Source of the DNA: Caulobacter endophyticus
GTDB taxonomy: Bacteria; Pseudomonadota; Alphaproteobacteria; Caulobacterales; Caulobacteraceae
DNA length: 64,000 nt
Assembly: GCF_029543245.1 (NCBI RefSeq)
Contig: NZ_JARQWV010000013.1
Location: 90,384 to 154,383, forward strand
Direction: 5' to 3'
The translations under genes and the position numbers were made by a program. Each line of letters opens with the position of its first letter. Position 1 is the stretch's first letter. The notes under the pieces are model-generated. The model searched no databases, was not told the DNA's origin, and worked only from the letters and a program-made list of their open reading frames with translations. Shown here piece by piece: positions 8,797-20,078 of this stretch.

Positions 8797-9534
8797 ATGA
8801 GCTTTTCCGAACGCGAGGTCGAGCGCTACGCCCGTCACCTGGTGCTGCGCGAGATCGGCGGGCCGGGGCAACAGAAGCTCAAGGCGGCCAAGGTTCTGCT
8901 GGTCGGCGCCGGGGGACTGGGGGCGCCTGCGGCCCTTTATCTGGCGGCCGCGGGCGTAGGAACCATCGGCATCGCCGACGCCGATACGGTGTCGCTGTCG
9001 AACCTGCAGCGGCAGGTGCTTTATGCGGAAGGCGACGTCGGCAAGCCCAAGGTCGAGGCGGCCGCGACGCATCTGGCGGCGCTGAACCCGAACGTGGCGG
9101 TGGTTCCCCACCCCGTGTGGCTGGATGCGAGCAACGCCCGCGAGATCGTGCGCGGCTACGACATCGTGCTGGACGGCACGGACGACTTCGCCACCCGCTT
9201 CGCCGTCAGCGACGCCTGCCTGGCCGAGGGCAAGGTGCTGGTCAGCGGGGCGCTGGGGCGCTGGACCGGCCAGGTGGGCGTGTTCCATGGCCAGCCCTGC
9301 TATCGCTGCCTGGTGCCGGAAATCCCGCCGGACGCCGAGACCTGCGCCCTCGTGGGCGTGGTCGGGGCCCTGGCCGGGGTCATCGGCGCGATGATGGCGC
9401 TGGAGGCGGTGAAGGTCATCACCGGGGCCGGAAAGCCGCTGGCCGGGCGCCTGCTGATCTACGACGCCCTGGCGGCCGAGACCCGCACGGTGCGCATCGG
9501 CGCGGACCCGGCCTGCCCCGCCTGCGGGGCATAG
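8797..9534 (+). CDS. moeB: MoeB/ThiF/HesA-family adenylyltransferase
   Basis: E1-like enzyme that adenylates the C-terminal glycine of a sulfur-carrier protein (MoaD or ThiS). It has 245 residues. The ATP-binding loop is GAGGLGAP, and [11 protein letters not shown] carries the conserved Arg. Two zinc Cys pairs are present, CYRC near residue 169 and CPAC at the extreme C-terminus. [16 protein letters not shown] follows the family pattern. The ATG at 8797 is chosen because upstream codons read through the divergent hslV promoter. There is no rhodanese domain. MoaD- and ThiS-specific members cannot be separated from sequence alone, so the symbol is provisional. Confidence 0.82.
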   Translation: MSFSEREVERYARHLVLREIGGPGQQKLKAAKVLLVGAGGLGAPAALYLAAAGVGTIGIADADTVSLSNLQRQVLYAEGDVGKPKVEAAATHLAALNPNVAVVPHPVWLDASNAREIVRGYDIVLDGTDDFATRFAVSDACLAEGKVLVSGALGRWTGQVGVFHGQPCYRCLVPEIPPDAETCALVGVVGALAGVIGAMMALEAVKVITGAGKPLAGRLLIYDALAAETRTVRIGADPACPACGA

Positions 9535-9640
9535 CGCTGTTCGGCGAAAACCTTGTGCCTACGGGGCTTTACGGGGTCGAGTCGGTGGATTGTTTGGTCT
9601 AGGTTGCCGGCCGCCGGTCCCGGCGGACCCTCCCCCTTAG

Positions 9641-11182
<1,542 letters not shown>

Positions 11183-11189
11183 TGCCCCG

Positions 11190-13196
11190 CTATGCCAGGG
11201 CGGTCTTCAGGTAGGCGAGGACCGGATCGAGCATCATCCGGGTCTCGTCCTCGTCCCGGGGGGCATGGGGCAGGTCGCGCACCTCGACATGCTCGACCGT
11301 CTTGCCGGCGTCCCGCAGGGCCTTGGCCATGATCCGCGACTGCCGGGCGGGCACGACCCCGTCCAGCAGGCCGTGGACCAGCAGGACCGGCGCGGCGATG
11401 GCTTTGGCGCGCCGCGCGGGCGAGGCCGCTTCCAGGGCGGCCTTGTCGGTGTCCGGGTCGCCGATGGTCTTCACCCAGTAGCGGTAGGAGGGGGAATCCT
11501 CGCCGTCCTCGCGCTCGTAGGCGAGGATGTCGGGCAGGTCGGACACCCCGGCGATGGAGACCACGGTCTTGTAGAGGGTCGGGTTGCGCACCGCCCCCAT
11601 CAGGGCCGCGTAGCCGCCATAGCTGGCGCCGCAGATGGCGACCTTTCCGGGGCTGACCTTGCCGCTCGCCAGCACCTGGGCGACGGCGTCCTCGACGTCC
11701 TCCTGCATCCGGTCGCCCCAGCGGCGGCGGCCGGCGTCGGCGAAGGCGCGGCCGTAGCCGGAGGAGCCGCGGAAGTTGACCTGCAGCACCAGCCAGCCCT
11801 GGGCGGCGAAGGCCTGGGCGAACAGGTCGTAGCTGAGGCTGTCGCGGGTCTCTGGCCCGCCGTGCGGGAAGACCACGAGCGGATGCGGGCCCGGCGTGAT
11901 GGGCGTGGACAGATAGGCCCGCAGCTTGACGCCGTCGCGCGCGGTGACGTCGAGGGTCGCCATCGGCGCCAGCCGGGCCTCGGAAAGCCAGGGCTGGCGA
12001 TCGCCCAGGGCGTCGAAACGCTTGGCCTGCTTGTCGTAGAAGAAATACGAGCCGGGCATGCGCGGCCCGCTGACATGGGCCAGGAAGCGCTCACGGTCGG
12101 CGCTGGCGTCGACCAGCTTGACGTTGGCCTCGTTGTTGAAGAAGGCGTTCATCGCCTTGTGGTGGCTGTTCAGCTTGGGATCGGCGAACTGGTAGACCAC
12201 CCGGTCGTCGGTATAGCGCGCGGCGAGGAAGCGTCCCCGCTCGTCGACCAGGGCGTTCTCTACGTCGCGGCCGGGCCGCTGCGAGACGGCCTCGCCCAGG
12301 GCCCGGGTGCGCAGGTCGAACTTGCGCAGGATCCGCGTTTCCTCGCCGTCCTGGCGCGAGGCCACCAGCAGCACGCCGGGGTCGTCGGTGCCCGCGAGAA
12401 TCTCGAAATCGGGGGTCTCCAGCTCGGAGACGCGGATCTTGCGCACGAAGGTCCAGTCCTTGGCGCCAGGCGGCCGCGCATGGAGCGACAGCACCGTGCC
12501 GCGGCTGTTGTAGTCGTAGCGCAGCACCGGCACGCCGTCCTGGACCCACCAGCCGTAGGTGGACGTCCCGCCGTACTCCACCAGCTCGGGCTCGCCGGTA
12601 TAGACGTCGACTTTGTAGAGACCGAGCGTCGGGCGGGTCAGCTCCCCGATCGCCATCAGCACGTTGCGCGGATCGTCCGGCAGCATGTCGACGACGTAGC
12701 CGAGGTCGAAGTTCTCGCGCAGCTTGATCCGGCTGGCGCCGAACAGGACGACGTCCTTGCCGCTGCCGTCGGCGTTGATGGCCAGGACGCGGCGCACCTT
12801 CGGCGCCTTGTAGATCGCGCCCATGCGGCTGCCGACGGCGGGCGCGCCGGCGACCCGCGCATCGGTGACCGCCCAGATCAGCAGGCGTTCGTTGTTGGCC
12901 CAGGCAATGCGCTGGACCTTCATCGTCCCGACCCGGAGGGTCCTGGGCGTGGCGGTCGGGTCGGCGGCCTTGACGAAGGTGACCATGCCGTAGGTCTTGC
13001 CGTCGATCTCGCGCTCGGAAAGCAGGGCGATCTGCTGGCCGTCGGGCGACAGGGCCGCGCCGCGTGTCGTGGCCGGCTTGAGCAGTTCCTCGAGGCTGGG
13101 CGGACTGTGAGCGGTCCCGGCGGCGATCGAAGCCCTTGCCGACAAGAGCGCAGGCGCAAGCACGACGCCGCCAACGACGTCACGACGCGAAATCAT
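11190..13196 (-). CDS. S9-family prolyl oligopeptidase-like peptidase, exported
   Basis: Serine peptidase of 668 residues with a beta-propeller-like N-terminal half and an alpha/beta-hydrolase C-terminal half. The catalytic Ser is in ICGASYGGYAALMG (about residue 526), the Asp in VHGLLDGVVP and the His in RDLPHAPRDE. The N-terminus MISRRDVVGGVVLAPALL is a likely Tat signal (SRRDVV), so it probably works in the periplasm. A four-codon-longer start is possible but would put residues before the Tat motif. Substrates are likely short peptides. No neighbour suggests a pathway. Confidence 0.88.
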   Translation of the reverse strand: MISRRDVVGGVVLAPALLSARASIAAGTAHSPPSLEELLKPATTRGAALSPDGQQIALLSEREIDGKTYGMVTFVKAADPTATPRTLRVGTMKVQRIAWANNERLLIWAVTDARVAGAPAVGSRMGAIYKAPKVRRVLAINADGSGKDVVLFGASRIKLRENFDLGYVVDMLPDDPRNVLMAIGELTRPTLGLYKVDVYTGEPELVEYGGTSTYGWWVQDGVPVLRYDYNSRGTVLSLHARPPGAKDWTFVRKIRVSELETPDFEILAGTDDPGVLLVASRQDGEETRILRKFDLRTRALGEAVSQRPGRDVENALVDERGRFLAARYTDDRVVYQFADPKLNSHHKAMNAFFNNEANVKLVDASADRERFLAHVSGPRMPGSYFFYDKQAKRFDALGDRQPWLSEARLAPMATLDVTARDGVKLRAYLSTPITPGPHPLVVFPHGGPETRDSLSYDLFAQAFAAQGWLVLQVNFRGSSGYGRAFADAGRRRWGDRMQEDVEDAVAQVLASGKVSPGKVAICGASYGGYAALMGAVRNPTLYKTVVSIAGVSDLPDILAYEREDGEDSPSYRYWVKTIGDPDTDKAALEAASPARRAKAIAAPVLLVHGLLDGVVPARQSRIMAKALRDAGKTVEHVEVRDLPHAPRDEDETRMMLDPVLAYLKTALA

Positions 13197-13284
13197 GAAA
13201 ACCCCCAACCTACGAGGGTCAGCTAAGGCTTGGCCGAAGACAAGGTCAAGTTGTCGCGTGTGTCGCGGGCGCGCTATGCGCGTT

Positions 13285-14271
13285 TTAAAGCATCGCCGGG
13301 ATGACCCGGTCGGGCGGGCGGTGGCCGTCCATGAAGGTCTTCACGTTGACGATGACCTTCTCGCCCATGTCGATGCGGCCCTCGACCGTGGCCGAGCCCA
13401 TGTGGGGCAGCAGCACCACGTTGGGCAGCTTGAGCAGCTTGGGATTGATGGCCGGCTCGTGCTCGTAGACGTCGAGGCCCGCGCCCGCGAGCTCGCCCCG
13501 GGCCAGCATATTGGCCAGGGCCCCCTCGTCGATCACCTCGCCGCGGGCGGTGTTGACGACGATGGCGTGCGGCCGCAGCAGCTTGAGCCGGCGCGCCGAC
13601 AGCAGGTGGTAGGTGGCCGGGGTGTGCGGGCAGTTGATCGAGATGATGTCCATCCGGGCCAGCATCTGGTCGAGGCTTTCCCAGTAGGTGCAGCCCAGCT
13701 CTTCGGCGATGCGCGGGCTGACCGGCTTGCGGTTGTGATAGTGCACCTGCATGCCGAAGGCCTTGGCGCGACGGGCCACGGCCTGGCCGATGCGGCCCAT
13801 CCCGACGATGCCCAGGCGCTTGCCCCACAGGCGGCGGCCCAGCATCCAGGTCGGCGACCAGCCCTGGAACTCGCCGGCCTTGACCACCTCGGCGCCTTCG
13901 ACGACCCGGCGGGCGGCGGCCATGATCAGGGTCATGGTCAGGTCGGCGGTGTCTTCGGTCAGCACCCCGGGGGTGTTGGTGACGATGATCCCCCGCGCAT
14001 TGGCGGTGGCGACGTCGATATTGTCGACCCCGGCCCCGAAATTGGCGATCAGCTTGAGCCTTTCGCCGGATCGCGACAGAAGGCGACTGTCGATGCGGTC
14101 GGTGATGGTCGGCACCAACACGTCGGCCCGTCCCATGGCCTCGACCAGCTCGTCGGCGGTCATCGGCTTGTCGGACAGGTTCAGTTCGGTGTCGAACAGT
14201 TCGCACATGCGCGTCTCGACCGGATCGGGCAGCTTGCGCGTGACGACGACTTTGAGCTTGCGGGCAGGCAT
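13285..14271 (-). CDS. D-isomer 2-hydroxyacid dehydrogenase (glyoxylate/hydroxypyruvate reductase-like)
   Basis: NAD(P)-dependent oxidoreductase of 328 residues. The Rossmann motif is GIVGMGRIGQAVA. It is followed by HYHNRKPV, whose Arg in the coenzyme loop points to NADPH preference. Catalytic residues are Arg in NFGAGVDN or NTARGEVIDE, Glu in DVYEHEP and His in LPHMGSATVE. The ATG at 14271 gives the normal N-terminus (MPARKLKVVVTRK). Upstream in-frame codons run into the divergent gene and are ignored. The likely substrate is glyoxylate or hydroxypyruvate, but related enzymes vary. Confidence 0.88.
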   Translation of the reverse strand: MPARKLKVVVTRKLPDPVETRMCELFDTELNLSDKPMTADELVEAMGRADVLVPTITDRIDSRLLSRSGERLKLIANFGAGVDNIDVATANARGIIVTNTPGVLTEDTADLTMTLIMAAARRVVEGAEVVKAGEFQGWSPTWMLGRRLWGKRLGIVGMGRIGQAVARRAKAFGMQVHYHNRKPVSPRIAEELGCTYWESLDQMLARMDIISINCPHTPATYHLLSARRLKLLRPHAIVVNTARGEVIDEGALANMLARGELAGAGLDVYEHEPAINPKLLKLPNVVLLPHMGSATVEGRIDMGEKVIVNVKTFMDGHRPPDRVIPAML

Positions 14272-14344
14272 GGGCGGTCCGAAAAGCCTTTCCCTGACGG
14301 GCGTTCGAAATCTGTAGCAAAGGGGCCGGAAGCGGCCAAGCAAC

Positions 14345-14884
14345 ATGCCGGTGAAATGCAAACATCGTTCGCTGGGCGGATTGGCGCTGGGCGGAGTTGT
14401 GGCCGCAGCGGCCCTGCTGGCGGGGCCGGCCCTGGCCCAGGCCCCGGCCACCACGCCGTCGGGCCTGCCGGTGCCGCGCTACGTCGTGCTGAAGTACGGC
14501 GAGGTCAATGCGCGCCAGGGTCCGGACGAACAGCACCGCCTGCTGTGGATCTACAAGGCCAAGGGCCTGCCGGTGCAGGTCGTGGCCGAAACCCGCGAGT
14601 GGCGGCGGATCTGCGATCCCGAAGGGGGCCTGGCCTGGGTGCACAAGCGCACCACCGACGGCCGGCGCACCGCCATGCGGGTGCAGGACAGCCCCCTGCC
14701 CCTGCGTGCTTCGCCCAAGGCGGAGTCGCGGGTCAGCGCCTATCTGGCTGGTCGCGCGATCGCCAATCTCGACAAGTGCGAGAAGGGCTGGTGCCGGCTG
14801 AAGGCCGACGGCGCGTCGGGCTGGGCCCCCGAAGGCGAGGTCTGGGGGACGAAAGAGGCCCTGCAGTGTCCGGAAGGGCGCTGA
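14345..14884 (+). CDS. Exported bacterial SH3-like domain protein
   Basis: Protein of 179 residues with a signal peptide (hydrophobic residues 9-31, ending LAQA). Two SH3-like repeats follow. The first has VVLKYGEVNARQGPDEQHRLLWIYKAKGLPVQVVAE and REWRRICDPEGGLAWVHKR. The second has MRVQDSPLPLRASPK and ends GWCRLKADGASGWAPEGEVWG. Such domains usually bind cell-wall peptides or other periplasmic proteins. It is divergent from the dehydrogenase gene and lies 86 bases before fabA, but with no sign of a shared function. Confidence 0.8.
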   Translation: MPVKCKHRSLGGLALGGVVAAAALLAGPALAQAPATTPSGLPVPRYVVLKYGEVNARQGPDEQHRLLWIYKAKGLPVQVVAETREWRRICDPEGGLAWVHKRTTDGRRTAMRVQDSPLPLRASPKAESRVSAYLAGRAIANLDKCEKGWCRLKADGASGWAPEGEVWGTKEALQCPEGR

Positions 14885-14970
14885 TTTAGACCCCTTTCGG
14901 CGGCTCTCTCACCAATTGTCGCCGAATGTAACATTGAGGCCCGCCCCGGCGCCGTGCTAGGGGCGTTCGC

Positions 14971-15486
14971 ATGCAAAAGAGCGCCTACACCTTCGAAGAG
15001 CTCCTGGCCTGCGGCCGGGGCGAAATGTTCGGACCCGGCAACGCCCAGCTGCCCGTGCCGCCGATGCTGATGTTCGATCGCATCGTCCGGATCGAATCCG
15101 AGGGCGGCAAGTACGGCAAGGGCTATGTCGAAGCCGAATTCGACATCAAGCCGGACCTCTGGTTCTTCGGCTGCCACTTCATCGGCGACCCCGTCATGCC
15201 CGGCTGCCTGGGCCTGGACGCCATGTGGCAGCTGGTCGGCTTCTTCCTGGGCTGGTCGGGCGCGCCGGGTCGCGGCCGCGCCCTGGGCGTTGGCGAAGTG
15301 AAATTCACCGGCCAGGTGACCCCGGACGTCAAGAAGGTCGTCTACAAGATCGACCTCAAGCGCGTGATCATGCGCAAGCTGGTCATGGGCATCGGCGACG
15401 GCGTCATGGAAGCCGACGGCAAGGTGATCTACGAAACCAAGGACCTCAAGGTCGGCCTGTTCACGGCCGAACAGATGGCGGGTTGA
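14971..15486 (+). CDS. fabA: 3-hydroxydecanoyl-[ACP] dehydratase/isomerase FabA
   Basis: Bifunctional enzyme that dehydrates 3-hydroxydecanoyl-ACP and isomerises the trans-2 to the cis-3 product, the branch point of anaerobic unsaturated fatty acid synthesis. It has 171 residues, the usual length. The catalytic His69 is in [13 protein letters not shown] and the catalytic Asp83 in [13 protein letters not shown]. fabB follows 69 bases later and fabI after that, all on the same strand. The order fabA-fabB is the standard alphaproteobacterial unit for unsaturated fatty acids. Confidence 0.97.
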   Translation: MQKSAYTFEELLACGRGEMFGPGNAQLPVPPMLMFDRIVRIESEGGKYGKGYVEAEFDIKPDLWFFGCHFIGDPVMPGCLGLDAMWQLVGFFLGWSGAPGRGRALGVGEVKFTGQVTPDVKKVVYKIDLKRVIMRKLVMGIGDGVMEADGKVIYETKDLKVGLFTAEQMAG

Positions 15487-15555
15487 TCCAACCGACAGGC
15501 CGGCCGTTCTGTTCAAGGAGCCGGCTCCGGCGATCGGGGAGAAAGAGGTACTGAT

Positions 15556-16770
15556 ATGCGTCGCGTCGTCGTCACGGGACTGGGCGTCGTCTCGTCCATC
15601 GGCAACAACGCCAACGAGGTGCTGGCTTCGCTGCGCGAGGCCAAGTCGGGCGTGGTCGCCGCGCCGGAGTACGCGGAACTCGGCTTCCGCTGCCAGGTGC
15701 ACGCCGCGCCCCAGATCGAGTGGGAAGGCCTGGTCGATCGCCGGGCCGCCCGCTTCCTGGCGCCCGGCACGGCCTACGCCCACATCGCCATGGAACAGGC
15801 GATCGCGGATTCGGGGCTCGAGGAGGCGCAGATCTCCCACGAGCGTACCGGCCTGATCGTCGGTTCGGGCGGTCCGTCCACCCGCGTCATCGTCGAGGCC
15901 GCGGCCACGACGAAGGAAAAGGGCCCCAAGCGGATCGGTCCGTTCGCGGTGCCCAAGGCCATGAGCTCGGGTCCGTCGGCGGTGCTGTCGACCTGGTTCA
16001 AGATCCGCGGGATCAACTACTCGATCAGCTCGGCCTGCGCGACCAGCGCCCACTGCATCGGCGCAGGCGCCGAGCAGATCCAGCTGGGCAAGCAGGACAT
16101 CGTCTTCGCCGGCGGCTGCGAGGAGCTGGACTGGACCCTGTCGAACCTGTTCGACGCCATGGGCGCCATGAGCACCAACTTCAACGACCGCCCGGCCGTG
16201 GCCAGCCGCGCCTACGACAAGGACCGCGACGGCTTCGTGATCGCCGGCGGGGCCGGCATCGTGGTGCTCGAGGAATACGAGCACGCCAAGGCGCGCGGGG
16301 CCAAGATCTATGGCGAGCTGATCGGCTACGCCGCCAACTCCGACGGCTACGACATGGTCGCGCCGTCGGGCGAGGGCGCGGCCCGCTGCATGAAGCTGGC
16401 CATGGCGCAGGCCGGCGGCCGGACCATCGACTACCTGAACCCGCACGGCACCTCGACGCCGGTCGGCGACAGCAAGGAGATGGGCGCGGTGCGCGAGGTG
16501 TTCGGCGACAAGGCGCCGCTGATCTCGTCGACCAAGTCGCTGACGGGCCACAGCCTGGGCGCGGCCGGCGCGCAGGAGGCGATCTACTCGATCCTGATGC
16601 TCAAGAACGGCTTCGCCGCCGAGAGCGCCAACATCGAGAACCTCGATCCCGAGTTCGCCGACTTGCCGATCCTGCGCGAGCGCGCCGACAAGCCGCTCGA
16701 CACGGTGATGTCCAACAGCTTCGGCTTCGGCGGCACCAACGGCACGCTGATCTTCGGCCAGGCCGACTGA
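15556..16770 (+). CDS. fabB: 3-oxoacyl-[ACP] synthase I FabB
   Basis: Elongating ketoacyl-ACP synthase that extends the cis-3-decenoyl product of FabA. It has 404 residues. The Cys-His-His triad is Cys161 (SSACATSAH), His297 (NPHGTSTP) and His332 ([10 protein letters not shown]). The C-terminal [12 protein letters not shown] glycine-rich loop is present. A ribosome site (GGGGAGAAAGAGG) precedes the ATG. It is co-directional with fabA and fabI. A strong hairpin in the 86-base gap before fabI may uncouple fabI expression. Confidence 0.97.
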   Translation: MRRVVVTGLGVVSSIGNNANEVLASLREAKSGVVAAPEYAELGFRCQVHAAPQIEWEGLVDRRAARFLAPGTAYAHIAMEQAIADSGLEEAQISHERTGLIVGSGGPSTRVIVEAAATTKEKGPKRIGPFAVPKAMSSGPSAVLSTWFKIRGINYSISSACATSAHCIGAGAEQIQLGKQDIVFAGGCEELDWTLSNLFDAMGAMSTNFNDRPAVASRAYDKDRDGFVIAGGAGIVVLEEYEHAKARGAKIYGELIGYAANSDGYDMVAPSGEGAARCMKLAMAQAGGRTIDYLNPHGTSTPVGDSKEMGAVREVFGDKAPLISSTKSLTGHSLGAAGAQEAIYSILMLKNGFAAESANIENLDPEFADLPILRERADKPLDTVMSNSFGFGGTNGTLIFGQAD

Positions 16771-16791
16771 GCCTTTTCCAGACACGCCGGG

Positions 16792-16823
16792 GCAGGCGGG
16801 TTCCGAAGCGGAAGCCCGCCTGC
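16792..16823 (+). promoter_or_regulatory. Hairpin between fabB and fabI
   Basis: Nine-base arms GCAGGCGGG and CCCGCCTGC (16792-16800 and 16815-16823) are continued by TTCC/GGAA with one bulge. No T-run follows, so it is not a standard terminator. It may mark mRNA processing or partial attenuation between fabB and fabI. Confidence 0.5.
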
Positions 16824-16856
16824 TAACCAGCGATCCAAGATCCAAGGAGCCGACCT

Positions 16857-17672
16857 ATGGCCGACGACTACGCATTCCCCAAGGGCGAGCTGATGGCGGG
16901 CAAGAAGGGCCTGGTCATGGGCGTGGCCAACCACAACTCGATCGCCTGGGGCATCGCCAGCCAGCTGGCCGCCCAGGGCGCCGAGATGGCCTTCACCTAC
17001 CAGGGCGAAGCGCTGGAGCGCCGCGTGCGCCCGCTGGCCGAAAGCATCGGCGTCAACACCCTGATCCCGGCCGACGTCACCGACGACGCCTCGATGGACG
17101 CGGCCTTCGCCGCCGTCGAGGAGAAGTTCGGCACGCTCGACTTCGTGGTCCACTCGGTGGCCTTCGCCAACAAGGACGAGCTGAAGGGCTCGTTCGTCGA
17201 CAACACCACCCGTGAGGGCTTCCTCACGGCCATGAACATCTCGGCCTTCAGCTTCGTCGACGTCGCCAAGCGCGCGGCCAAGATCATGCCGAACGGCGGC
17301 TCGCTGATCACCATGACCTATCTGGGGTCGGAGCGGACCATTCCGAACTACAACACCATGGGCGTGGCCAAGGCCGCCCTGGAAGCGGCGACCCGCTACA
17401 TCGCCCGGGACCTCGGCCCCAAGGGCATCCGCGTCAACGCCATCTCGGCCGGCGCCATGCGCACGCTTGCTCTCGCCGGCATCGCCGGCGGCCGCGGCAT
17501 GATCGCCCAGGGCCGCGCCTTCAGCGCCATGAAGGAAGACACCTCGATGGAAGGCGTCGCGGGCGCGGCCCTGTGGCTGGTCTCGGACCTGGGCCGCTCG
17601 ACCACGGGCGAAGTCGTCCACGTCGACGCCGGTTTCCACATGATGGGCATGCCCGACGAAGCCGAGGGCTGA
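16857..17672 (+). CDS. fabI: Enoyl-[ACP] reductase FabI (NADH)
   Basis: Last step of each fatty acid elongation cycle; the target of triclosan-type inhibitors. It is an SDR-fold protein of 271 residues. The atypical nucleotide loop is GVANHNSIAWGIA, and QGEALERRVRPL is also conserved. Active-site Tyr155, then Tyr165 and Lys172 in a Tyr-x6-Lys arrangement (PNYNTMGVAKAALEA), are present. ISAGAMRTLA also matches the family. A good ribosome site (AAGGAGCCGACC) precedes the ATG. An intrinsic terminator lies about 80 bases after the stop. Confidence 0.97.
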   Translation: MADDYAFPKGELMAGKKGLVMGVANHNSIAWGIASQLAAQGAEMAFTYQGEALERRVRPLAESIGVNTLIPADVTDDASMDAAFAAVEEKFGTLDFVVHSVAFANKDELKGSFVDNTTREGFLTAMNISAFSFVDVAKRAAKIMPNGGSLITMTYLGSERTIPNYNTMGVAKAALEAATRYIARDLGPKGIRVNAISAGAMRTLALAGIAGGRGMIAQGRAFSAMKEDTSMEGVAGAALWLVSDLGRSTTGEVVHVDAGFHMMGMPDEAEG

Positions 17673-17684
17673 TCGCTTTCCCGG

Positions 17685-17847
17685 GCCCTCTCCCCTTGCG
17701 GGAGAGGGTGGCCTCCGAAGGAGGTCGGGTGAGGGGTCTCTCAGACATCGAACGCCGCGACAGCCGACCCGCTGTCGCGGCGTTTTTCGTGTGTGCGACC
17801 CCTCATCCGTCGGCTTCGCCGACACCTTCTCCCGCAAGGGGAGAAGG
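17685..17847. repeat. Inverted pair of palindromic repeats flanking the fabI terminator
   Basis: The left element (17685-17742) has CCCTCTCCCCTTGCGGGAGAGGG and then GAGGTCGGGTGAGGGGTC. The right element (17797-17847) is the reversed form (GACCCCTCATCCG, then CTTCTCCCGCAAGGGGAGAAG). They match the pair at 5691-5856 and enclose the fabI terminator. Confidence 0.75.
17751..17788 (+). terminator. Intrinsic terminator after fabI
   Basis: A 13-base stem (17751-17763 with 17772-17784) has an 8-base loop and a TTTTT tail. It closes the fabA-fabB-fabI unit. The stem sequence AACGCCGCGACA is nearly the same as that of the ftsK terminator. Confidence 0.85.
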
Positions 17848-17853
17848 ATGGGG

Positions 17854-18462
17854 TCAGGGCGCGTAGGCCCGCATGAACCGCGCCGCCGCGGCCGTGGCCA
17901 GGGCGTCGAACTGTTCGGGGGTGCGGTCGGACGGCAGGCGCAGCAGGGCGCGCAGCTGGCTGTGGCCCAGCACCATGCCGGCGAAGAACTCGGCGGCCTG
18001 CTCGGGTTCGTCGACGGCGAGGCGGCCGAGCTTCGTCTCGGTCTCCAGGAAGGCGGCGAGCTGGCGACGGGTCTGGCGGGGGCCGGCCTCGAACACCTCG
18101 TTGGCGACGTCGGGCATTTCGCCCGCGCCCTGAATGATCACCCGCAGCACCGAATAGCCGTTGGTGGTGATCACCGTCTCCAGCATCGAGCGGGCGAAGG
18201 CCTCAAGCGCCTCGCGCGGATTGTCGATGGCGCCGGGCTCGCGCAGCGGCGCGGTGATGCGGGCGACGCGGCGGGCCATCAGCGCCTTCACCAGCTCGGC
18301 CTTGGAGCCGTAGTGGTTGTAGACCGTCTGCTTGGACACCCCGGCCCGGCGGGCGATGGCTTCCATCGGGGCCGACAGGCCGCGCTGGCCGATCACCTCG
18401 ACGGCGGCGTCGAGGATGGCCTCGGTCTTGGCGACGTCGATCTGTCCGGCGATCCTGGGCAT
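17854..18462 (-). CDS. TetR-family regulator of the efflux operon
   Basis: Repressor-type protein of 202 residues. The N-terminal TetR helix-turn-helix lies over about residues 12-60 (TEAILDAAVEVIGQRG, PMEAIARRAGVSKQTVYNHYGSKAELV). The C-terminal all-helical ligand domain is of the AefR-like kind. It is the last gene of the emrA-emrB-tetR operon: its ATG overlaps the emrB stop (TGATG). A TetR-type palindrome sits in the emrA promoter, so it probably represses its own operon until an effluxed compound binds. Confidence 0.88.
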   Translation of the reverse strand: MPRIAGQIDVAKTEAILDAAVEVIGQRGLSAPMEAIARRAGVSKQTVYNHYGSKAELVKALMARRVARITAPLREPGAIDNPREALEAFARSMLETVITTNGYSVLRVIIQGAGEMPDVANEVFEAGPRQTRRQLAAFLETETKLGRLAVDEPEQAAEFFAGMVLGHSQLRALLRLPSDRTPEQFDALATAAAARFMRAYAP

Positions 18463-20066
18463 CAGTGGGCGTCCGAGGGGGGCGGGGGAATGACCTCGGG
18501 CGGGGCGGCCAGCAGGCTGACGACGGCGGCGGCAAAGCAGCCGTAGGCCAGCAGGGTGAAGCTGTCGCCGAAGGCCAGGACCGTGGCCTGCTGGTTCATC
18601 ATGTTGCCGATCGCCTTGCGCGCCGCGCCGTCGGGGTCGGTGACGCCCAACTGCTGCATGCGCGCGGCCAGGCCCGCCATCATCGTCGCCGCCTCGCCGC
18701 CGTTCATCACCTTCGACGACATGTCGCTGAAGTAGAGAGCGGTCTGCTGGGTGATGCTGGTGGCCAGCAGCGCCAGGCCGATGGCGCCGCCGGTGTTGCG
18801 CGACAGGTTCACGAGGCCGGAAGCGTTTTTGACCATGTGCTGGGGCAGGGTGCTCATCGTGATCTGCTGGGTCGCGATCATGGCGATCATGACCCCGACG
18901 CCGCGACAAGCCTGGACCCCCGCGAATTCCCAGAAACCCCAGTTTTTGGTCACGCCGTGGGCCATGTACATGCCCCAGCCCGCCAGCAGGAAGCCGATGC
19001 ACATCGGAATGCGCGGATCGACCTTGCGCACGATGCGCCCGGCGATCGGGCCGGTGGCGAACATCGACAGGCCCGAGACCACCATGGTGGTGCCCACTTC
19101 CGAGGCCGAATAGCCCCGCACGCGGCTGAGGAACTGCGGCAGCAGGAAGGTGCCGCCGAACAGGCTGGCGCCCGAGATCGCGGTCATCATCACGCCGATG
19201 CTGAAGTTCCGGTTGGCGAAGGCCTTCAGCTCGACGATCGGGTTCCTGTAGGTCAGCTGCCGCCAGATGAAGACCACGCCGGTGACCACGGTCACGACGG
19301 TGAGGAGGAGGATCAGGTCGTCCTCGAACCAGTTCTCCTTGGCGCCTTCCTCCAGCACGTACTGCATGCTCATCAGGAAGACGGCCATGAAGGCCAGGCC
19401 CGACCAGTCGAAGCCCTTGGCGAGGCTCGGGTCGCCCTTGTCGAAGTCGCCCCACTTGGCGACCGCGAACAGCACCAGGATCCCGGGTGGCACGTTGATG
19501 AAGAACAGCCAGCGCCAGCTCAGCCACTCGGTCAGGTGGCCGCCCAGGGTGGGGCCGACGGTGGGGGCCAGGGTGACGATCAGGCCCATGATGACGCTGG
19601 CGGTGATCCGGCGCTCGGGCGGGAAGGCGGTGAAGGCCACGGCGAACACCGTCGGGATCATCGCCCCGCCGATGAAGCCCTGCAGCGCCCGCGTCAGGAT
19701 CATCATGTCGATCGACGACGACAGGCCCGTCGCGACGCTCATCAGGATGAAGCCCAGGCACGAGGCCATGTAGAGCCGCTGGGTGCCCCACAGGCGCGAC
19801 AGGTATCCCGACAGCGGGATCATCACGACCTCGGGGATCAGGTAGGCGGTCTGGATCCAGCTGACCTGGTCGGCGCTGGCCCCGACGCCCGCCTGGATCT
19901 GCGGCAGCGAGGCCGCGACGATCTGGATGTCGAGGATGGCCATGAACTGGCCGATGACCATGGCCCCGAAGCCGAGGAACAGCTTGGTCCAGTCGACCTC
20001 GCCCGCCGGCTTTGCCGCGGGGGGAGCGCCAGGCTTGGCGGAGGCGGGCAGGGCGGCGTCGGTCAA
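18462..20066 (-). CDS. emrB: EmrB/QacA-type MFS drug efflux transporter (DHA2 family)
   Basis: Proton-driven inner-membrane exporter of 534 residues with about 14 transmembrane helices. Family motifs are LDIQIVAASLPQIQ (helix 1), GYLSRLWGTQR (motif A-like) and GPTLGGHLTEWLSWRWLFFINVPPG (motif C region). With the HlyD-type EmrA upstream it should make a tripartite pump with an outer-membrane channel not encoded here. The start is TTG at 20066, 12 bases after the emrA stop; no in-frame ATG or GTG fits the family N-terminus. The rare start may lower its level relative to EmrA. Confidence 0.93.
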   Translation of the reverse strand: MTDAALPASAKPGAPPAAKPAGEVDWTKLFLGFGAMVIGQFMAILDIQIVAASLPQIQAGVGASADQVSWIQTAYLIPEVVMIPLSGYLSRLWGTQRLYMASCLGFILMSVATGLSSSIDMMILTRALQGFIGGAMIPTVFAVAFTAFPPERRITASVIMGLIVTLAPTVGPTLGGHLTEWLSWRWLFFINVPPGILVLFAVAKWGDFDKGDPSLAKGFDWSGLAFMAVFLMSMQYVLEEGAKENWFEDDLILLLTVVTVVTGVVFIWRQLTYRNPIVELKAFANRNFSIGVMMTAISGASLFGGTFLLPQFLSRVRGYSASEVGTTMVVSGLSMFATGPIAGRIVRKVDPRIPMCIGFLLAGWGMYMAHGVTKNWGFWEFAGVQACRGVGVMIAMIATQQITMSTLPQHMVKNASGLVNLSRNTGGAIGLALLATSITQQTALYFSDMSSKVMNGGEAATMMAGLAARMQQLGVTDPDGAARKAIGNMMNQQATVLAFGDSFTLLAYGCFAAAVVSLLAAPPEVIPPPPSDAH

Positions 20067-20078
20067 GACGGCGCGGCC

